Program-made: the position numbers and the translations under genes
Origin: Halosimplex halobium
Lineage (GTDB): Archaea; Halobacteriota; Halobacteria; Halobacteriales; Haloarculaceae
Assembly: GCF_051414055.1 (NCBI RefSeq)
Contig: NZ_JBLKNX010000007.1
Span: 1 to 64,000 of the forward strand
Direction: 5' to 3'
DNA: 64,000 bases
The notes under the pieces: model-generated
Seen by the model: the letters and a program-made list of their open reading frames with translations, nothing else
Told to the model about the DNA's origin: nothing
Database searches by the model: none
In this document: positions 60,130-64,000 of the stretch, one piece after another
Layout of the letters: every line of letters starts with the position of its first letter
How positions within the stretch are numbered: the stretch's first letter is position 1

Positions 60130-61509
60130 TCAGGGCGCGGTGTCCTCGGTGGTCGCGGGCGCGTCGTCGGGTTCGTCCGCGACTGTTCCGCCCTCCCCGA
60201 GCCGGGAGACGAGCACGCCGCGGAGGGGGTGAGGGCTGTGCTCGCGGACGACCACAAGCAGGTTCGCGGCGAACAGGGCGAAGCCCGCGGTCGCGAGGGC
60301 GCCCGAGCCCGCCGTGACGGTCGCGGGGAGGTCGAGCACGGTGGCCGCGAGGAGGCCGACAGTCCCGAGGGTGACGCAGGCGAAGTCGGCGGCGGCGAGG
60401 CGGTCGTCGTAGAGGTCGTCGATCATCGGGACCTGTTCGTACCCCAGCAGGTCGCTGTAGCGGTGGACCCAGACGATGAACGGGACGACGTGGTAGAGGG
60501 TCCCGAGAACGACGAAGCCGACGACGCCGAAGACGAGCAGGTGGACCGGCCCGCCGCCGAACAGCGCCGAGGGAGCCAGCGGGTCGGCGAGCCACGCGCG
60601 CCCGGCGAGGACGGCCCACGCGGCCATCGCGACGGCGGCGACGGCGTAGCGCGTGAGCATCGGCGTCCGCTCGACGGAGGTCTCGACGAGCTTGCGCCCG
60701 AGGACGACGGCGAACCCGCCGAGCGCGGCGGCGACGAGCAGGCCGCCGACGCGGGCCAGCGGCGCCGACCCGAGCAGCCGCCCGGTCGCAAGCGCGAGCA
60801 CGCCGACCGGGTAGCCTACTTCCTCGAAGCGCCGGAGGTGAGTGTCGACGCCGTGGAGCTCGGTCTGGGTGAACATCGTGGCGAGCTGGTAGAGCGCGCC
60901 CAGCACCGTCGTGAGGACGGCGCCGAAGACCGCGAGTGTCGCGTGGGCGGCGGCCAGCCGGACGCGGCTGACGGGCGAGTCGGCGAGAAAGAGGACCGAG
61001 TAGTCCATCGCGAGGGCGAACCCCATCGCGGGGACGACGGCGAAGAAGGCGAGTGCGAGCGCGAAGTGGCGCTCGGTCACGTCCCAGGGGCGGGCGCCGA
61101 GCAGGGTCCGACCGACGTTGTAGACGAACGTCCAGAACCCCAGCAGGGCGAGGCCGCCGAAGGCGTGGACCCAGCCGAGCGCGCCGGTCGAGAACGAGGC
61201 GGCCATCCCGGCGACGCCGGCGGCGACGAGCCACAGCTGGGCGGTCGCCAGCCGTCGCGAGTGCAGCGCGACGTTCGACCACACGGGGACGAACTGCACC
61301 ATCGCGCCCATGATCGTCACGCAGACCCACCCCGCCAGCAGGAGGTGGACGTGTGCCAGGCCGGACAGTCCCGACAGCGTCCCCACCGCGTCGAGGACGC
61401 CGACGGCGCCGCCGGCGACGAGCAGCGCCAGCCCCACGAGGAAGTGCCGGAGCGGGACCGTCATCGGGGGCTGGCGGTCGGTGTCGACCTCGCCCGGGAT
61501 CGCGCTCAT
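60130..61509 (-). CDS. Heme-copper oxidase subunit I-like membrane protein
   Basis: A 459-residue protein with about twelve hydrophobic helices. Conserved-looking His residues occur at helix positions: LSGLAHVHLLLAGWVCV, GALGWVHAFGGLALLG, VRLAAAHATLAVFGAVL and GTLYHVVPFIVWVHRYSDLLGYEQVP. This pattern recalls cbb3/NorB-type subunit I or NnrS-like heme proteins, but the HPEVY and HH motifs of active oxidases are missing. It is probably a heme or copper membrane protein of unknown activity. It is divergent from the DUF gene at 61632. Confidence 0.7.
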   Translation of the reverse strand: MSAIPGEVDTDRQPPMTVPLRHFLVGLALLVAGGAVGVLDAVGTLSGLSGLAHVHLLLAGWVCVTIMGAMVQFVPVWSNVALHSRRLATAQLWLVAAGVAGMAASFSTGALGWVHAFGGLALLGFWTFVYNVGRTLLGARPWDVTERHFALALAFFAVVPAMGFALAMDYSVLFLADSPVSRVRLAAAHATLAVFGAVLTTVLGALYQLATMFTQTELHGVDTHLRRFEEVGYPVGVLALATGRLLGSAPLARVGGLLVAAALGGFAVVLGRKLVETSVERTPMLTRYAVAAVAMAAWAVLAGRAWLADPLAPSALFGGGPVHLLVFGVVGFVVLGTLYHVVPFIVWVHRYSDLLGYEQVPMIDDLYDDRLAAADFACVTLGTVGLLAATVLDLPATVTAGSGALATAGFALFAANLLVVVREHSPHPLRGVLVSRLGEGGTVADEPDDAPATTEDTAP

Positions 61510-61600
61510 GCCCGAGCGTACGGCCCCCGAACTCGTCGGCTTGTGGCCGAACGTGTTCGCCTGCGGCCGGCGGCGGAGATCTGGGCATCACCGGACCGGA

Positions 61601-61610
61601 CATATAAATC
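61601..61610 (+). promoter_or_regulatory. TATA box for the DUF7383-like gene
   Basis: CATATAAATC is centred about 27 bases before ATG 61632, predicting a leaderless transcript. Confidence 0.7.
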
Positions 61611-61631
61611 GGCTGACGCCCACTGTCCGGT

Positions 61632-62024
61632 ATGGGAGACCGCCGCCCCAACTACGCGCTCGTCCCGTTCCAGCAACACCTCGGCCAGAACGAGGAGAGC
61701 CTCGCCGTCCCGTGGGCCGAGTTCGTCGGCGACGAGACCGACGAGCTGACCTTCGAGGTGCCGACCGACGACGCGACCGAGGCCTACCTCGAACTCCAGG
61801 CCTACGACGTCGAGGAGTACGGCCACGAGATCCGGGTCAACGGCGTCGCCCTCTCCGGGTTCGACATCCCGCCCGCCGACGGCTGGCAGCAGTGGATGGA
61901 CACGCTCACCGGCATCGACCTCGTCGAGGGCGAGAACACCATCAGGGTCGAGCGCGACACCGACACGACCGACGCGTTCGTCGTCGGCGTCGTCGTCGTC
62001 CACTGGAAGGAACCGGTCGACTGA
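61632..62024 (+). CDS. Haloarchaeal beta-sandwich protein (DUF7383-like)
   Basis: A 130-residue acidic protein: YALVPFQQHLGQNEESLAVPWAEFVGDETDELTFEVPTDDATEAYLELQAYDVEEYGHEIRVNGVALSGFDIPPADGWQQWMDTLTGIDLVEGENTIRVERD and a final VVVVHWKE. The pattern suggests a carbohydrate-binding-like sandwich (compare DUF7383; number from memory). Function unknown. It has its own TATA box. Confidence 0.78.
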   Translation: MGDRRPNYALVPFQQHLGQNEESLAVPWAEFVGDETDELTFEVPTDDATEAYLELQAYDVEEYGHEIRVNGVALSGFDIPPADGWQQWMDTLTGIDLVEGENTIRVERDTDTTDAFVVGVVVVHWKEPVD

Positions 62025-62078
62025 TCCGCCGCGCCGGCCCGACACGCGCCCCGCCGGCCACTCGTCTTTCGCTGCCGA

Positions 62079-62090
62079 CATATAAACCCC
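62079..62090 (+). promoter_or_regulatory. TATA-like element with no gene directly after it
   Basis: ACATATAAACCC is as good a TATA match as that of the flanking genes, but the next real start (thsA) is about 160 bases away. It could give a longer thsA leader or a short RNA. Confidence 0.4.
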
Positions 62091-62218
62091 ATCACTTCCC
62101 GTCGGAAGACGTTGGTACGGTGTAACACACGCAAACCGGGTAGCGGACTCGATATGCCGGGAATCCGGAGATACAGCCGGGCTCTCGCGGCGTCGACGAA
62201 CGGCCTCGAACACCCAAA

Positions 62219-62226
62219 TTTATATA
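62219..62226 (+). promoter_or_regulatory. thsA promoter TATA box
   Basis: TTTATATA in CACCCAAATTTATATAGAAG is centred about 25 bases before ATG 62248. The 5' CACCCAAA could act as the TFB-recognition element. Spacing predicts a leaderless mRNA; haloarchaeal thermosome promoters are heat-induced. Confidence 0.75.
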
Positions 62227-62247
62227 GAAGCACATTCATACTCCCGG

Positions 62248-63918
62248 ATGAACATGAGTCAGCAGCGAATGCAGGGTCAGCCCATGATTATTCTGGGCGA
62301 GGACTCCCAGCGCATGAAGGACAAGGACGCGCAGAGCCACAACATCTCGGCGGCGCGGGCGGTCGCCGAGTCGGTCCGGTCGACACTCGGGCCGAAGGGG
62401 ATGGACAAGATGCTCGTCGACTCGCTCGGCGACGTAACCGTCACGAACGACGGTGTGACCATCCTCACCGAGATGGACATCGACAACCCGACCGCGGAGA
62501 TGATCGTCGAGGTCGCCGAGGCCCAGGAGGACGAGGCCGGCGACGGCACGACGACGGCAGTTGCCATCGCGGGCGAACTCCTGAAGAACGCCGAGGACCT
62601 GCTCGAGCAGGACATCCACCCCACCTCGATCATCCGCGGGTTCAACATGGCCAGCAGCAAGGCCAAAGAGGAGATCGGCGAGATCGCCACCGAGGTCGAC
62701 CCGAGCGACGAGGAGATCCTCAAGTCGGTCGCCGAGACCTCCATGACCGGCAAGGGCGCCGAGCTCAACAAGGACGTGCTCGTCGACCTGGTCGTCGAGG
62801 CCATCCAGGCGGTCACCGTCGAGGCCGACGACGGCAGCCACGTCCCGGACCTGCAGTTCCTCAACATCCAGACCCAGACGGGCCGCGCGGTCTCCGAGTC
62901 GGACCTGCTCGAGGGCGGCATCATCGACAAGGACGCCGTCCACAGCGACATGCCCGAGACCGTCGAGGACGCCAACGTCCTCCTGCTCGACACGCCCATC
63001 GAGGTCGAGGAGACCGAGACGGACGCCCAGCTCAACCTCGATAGCCCCGACCAGCTCCAGGACTTCATCGAGCAGGAGGAGGAGCGGCTCCAGGAGATGG
63101 TCGAGACCATCAAGGACGCCGGCGCCAACGTCGTCTTCTGCCAGAAGGGCATCGACGACATGGCCCAGCACTACCTCGCCAAGGAGGGCATCCTGGCGGT
63201 CCGCCGCGTCAAGAAGTCCGACATCGAGTTCGTCTCCGAGGTGCTCGAATCGCGCATCGTCTCGGACATCGACTCCGTCACCGCCGACGACATCACCGAG
63301 GGCAAGGTCACCCGCGACGAGGACGACGAGCTGTTCTACGTCGAGGGCAGCGGCCACGGTGCGACGCTGCTGCTGCGCGGCTCGACCGACCACGTCGTCG
63401 ACGAGCTCGAGCGGGGCGTCAACGACGCGCTCGACGTCGTCGCCTCCACCGTCGCCGACGGGCGCGTCCTCGCGGGCGGCGGCGCCACCGAGGTCGAACT
63501 CGCCGGCCGCGTCCGCGACTACGCCGACTCCGTCGAGGGCCGCGAGCAGCTGGCCGTCGAGGCCTTTGCCGACTCGCTGGAGCTCGTCCCGCGCGTGCTC
63601 GCCGAGAACGCCGGCCTCGACTCCATCGACACGCTGGTCGACCTGCGCGCCGCCCACGAGGACGGCGACGAACACGCCGGCCTCGACGTCCACGAGGGCG
63701 AGGTCGTCGATACCTTCGAGACCGGCGTCGTCGAACCCGCCCACGCCAAGGAGCAGGCCGTCTCCTCGGCCTCCGAGGCTGCGAACCTCGTCATGAAGAT
63801 CGACGACATCATCGCCGCCGGCGACCTCTCGACCGAGGGCGACGAGGACGAGGGCGGCCCCGGCGGCCCCGGCGGCGGCATGGGCGGCATGGGCGGCGGC
63901 ATGGGCGGCATGATGTAA
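62248..63918 (+). CDS. thsA: Thermosome subunit (group II chaperonin)
   Basis: A 556-residue chaperonin subunit that forms a double-ring ATP-driven folding chamber in the cytosol. Motifs are GPKGMDKMLVD, TNDGVTILTEMDIDNP, GDGTTTAVAIAGELL, RVKKSDIEF, GGGATEVELAGRVRDYA and LDVHEGEVVDTFETGVVEPAHAKEQAVSSASEAA. The C-terminus is a GGMGG-type repeat tail that projects into the cavity. ATG 62248 fits the TATA spacing; ATG 62254 is a possible alternative. The paralogue class (alpha, beta or gamma) cannot be set without comparison, so the symbol is provisional. Confidence 0.96.
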   Translation: MNMSQQRMQGQPMIILGEDSQRMKDKDAQSHNISAARAVAESVRSTLGPKGMDKMLVDSLGDVTVTNDGVTILTEMDIDNPTAEMIVEVAEAQEDEAGDGTTTAVAIAGELLKNAEDLLEQDIHPTSIIRGFNMASSKAKEEIGEIATEVDPSDEEILKSVAETSMTGKGAELNKDVLVDLVVEAIQAVTVEADDGSHVPDLQFLNIQTQTGRAVSESDLLEGGIIDKDAVHSDMPETVEDANVLLLDTPIEVEETETDAQLNLDSPDQLQDFIEQEEERLQEMVETIKDAGANVVFCQKGIDDMAQHYLAKEGILAVRRVKKSDIEFVSEVLESRIVSDIDSVTADDITEGKVTRDEDDELFYVEGSGHGATLLLRGSTDHVVDELERGVNDALDVVASTVADGRVLAGGGATEVELAGRVRDYADSVEGREQLAVEAFADSLELVPRVLAENAGLDSIDTLVDLRAAHEDGDEHAGLDVHEGEVVDTFETGVVEPAHAKEQAVSSASEAANLVMKIDDIIAAGDLSTEGDEDEGGPGGPGGGMGGMGGGMGGMM

Positions 63919-63924
63919 GCCCAC

Positions 63925-63987
63925 TTTTTCGAGCGGAGAGTTCCTTGCGCGCCGGAGGCGCGCTGTGGGAATCCTCCGCTCGAAAAA
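63925..63987 (+). terminator. Nested inverted repeat after thsA
   Basis: Outer arms TTTTTCGAGCGGAG (63925-63938) and CTCCGCTCGAAAAA (63974-63987), inner hairpin GCGCGCC-GGA-GGCGCGC (63947-63963). It begins six bases after the stop codon. The T-run is in the left arm and the A-run in the right arm, so it could serve genes from both sides. Confidence 0.6.
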
Positions 63988-64000
63988 CTTGGGGAAAAAA

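Noticed and set aside
58534..61749. A 1071-codon open frame on the plus strand
   Set aside because: Antisense to the TSP3 gene and the oxidase-like gene; the Ser/Pro/Arg repeats are the complement of the TSP3 repeats.
62112..63044. Open frame starting before thsA in another frame
   Set aside because: Arg/Gly-rich translation overlapping the thermosome gene, whose frame is certain.

Overview
The window is chromosomal DNA from an extremely halophilic archaeon (class Halobacteria). The evidence is very high GC, acidic proteins rich in Asp and Glu, leaderless genes with TATA boxes about 25-35 bases before the start codon, a thermosome subunit, a bacterio-opsin-activator-type regulator, an amphi-Trp protein, NurA, archaeal-type promoters and many small families known only from haloarchaea. 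The genus cannot be fixed by reading; a member of the Haloarculaceae or a relative is plausible. Most of the window is ordinary, densely packed chromosome.

Layout. 0.6-9.9 kb: pgi, small membrane and DUF genes, a winged-helix/PemK toxin-antitoxin pair, pepF, M28 peptidase, sulfatase, methyltransferase. 10.4-17.4 kb: isochorismatase-GNAT pair, membrane protein, M23-like protein, VapBC, lipoate ligase-like protein, dihydroorotase, DUF genes. 17.5-24.8 kb: aerobic respiration cluster with coxB, a fused subunit I-III gene, a subunit IV-like gene and several cox-neighbourhood membrane proteins, interrupted upstream of coxB by the remains of an IS200/IS605 (IS1341-type) element. 24.9-31.3 kb: M20 peptidase, DUF192 lipoprotein, zinc alcohol dehydrogenase-like protein, tRNA-Gln(CTG), a protein with two HNH-like modules, GNAT, larE. 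31.5-43 kb: membrane protein, HhH-MutS ATPase, site-2 protease with CBS domains, oxidoreductases, gpmI, NurA. 43-53 kb: ArsB/BASS-type transporter, methyltransferase, HTH regulator, ABC exporter, EEP hydrolase, ZIP transporter, two truncated gene ends, winged-helix regulator. 53-64 kb: Dyp-like and P19-like exported proteins (possible iron uptake), arylsulfotransferase-like protein, a thrombospondin-type-3/HELLH metalloprotease, a heme-copper-oxidase-like membrane protein and thsA.

The most unusual signal is not a gene. Five intergenic spaces (1-433, 9932-10325, about 29965-30325, 49770-50315, 59788-60118) carry copies of one long modular repeat. It contains a tandem part with an exact 57-base period, a two-tier hairpin whose arms differ between copies by compensatory changes, a second strong palindrome and a CA-rich tract. 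Where flanks are visible, the copies point the same way as the gene that follows them. I do not recognise this family. A transcribed structured element, a non-autonomous mobile element and a repeat-peptide gene are all possible.

Metabolic genes fit an aerobic heterotroph: glycolysis/gluconeogenesis (pgi, gpmI), pyrimidine synthesis (pyrC), terminal oxidase, peptide and sulfate-ester breakdown (pepF, M28, M20, sulfatase) and metal handling (ZIP, P19-like, ArsB-like).
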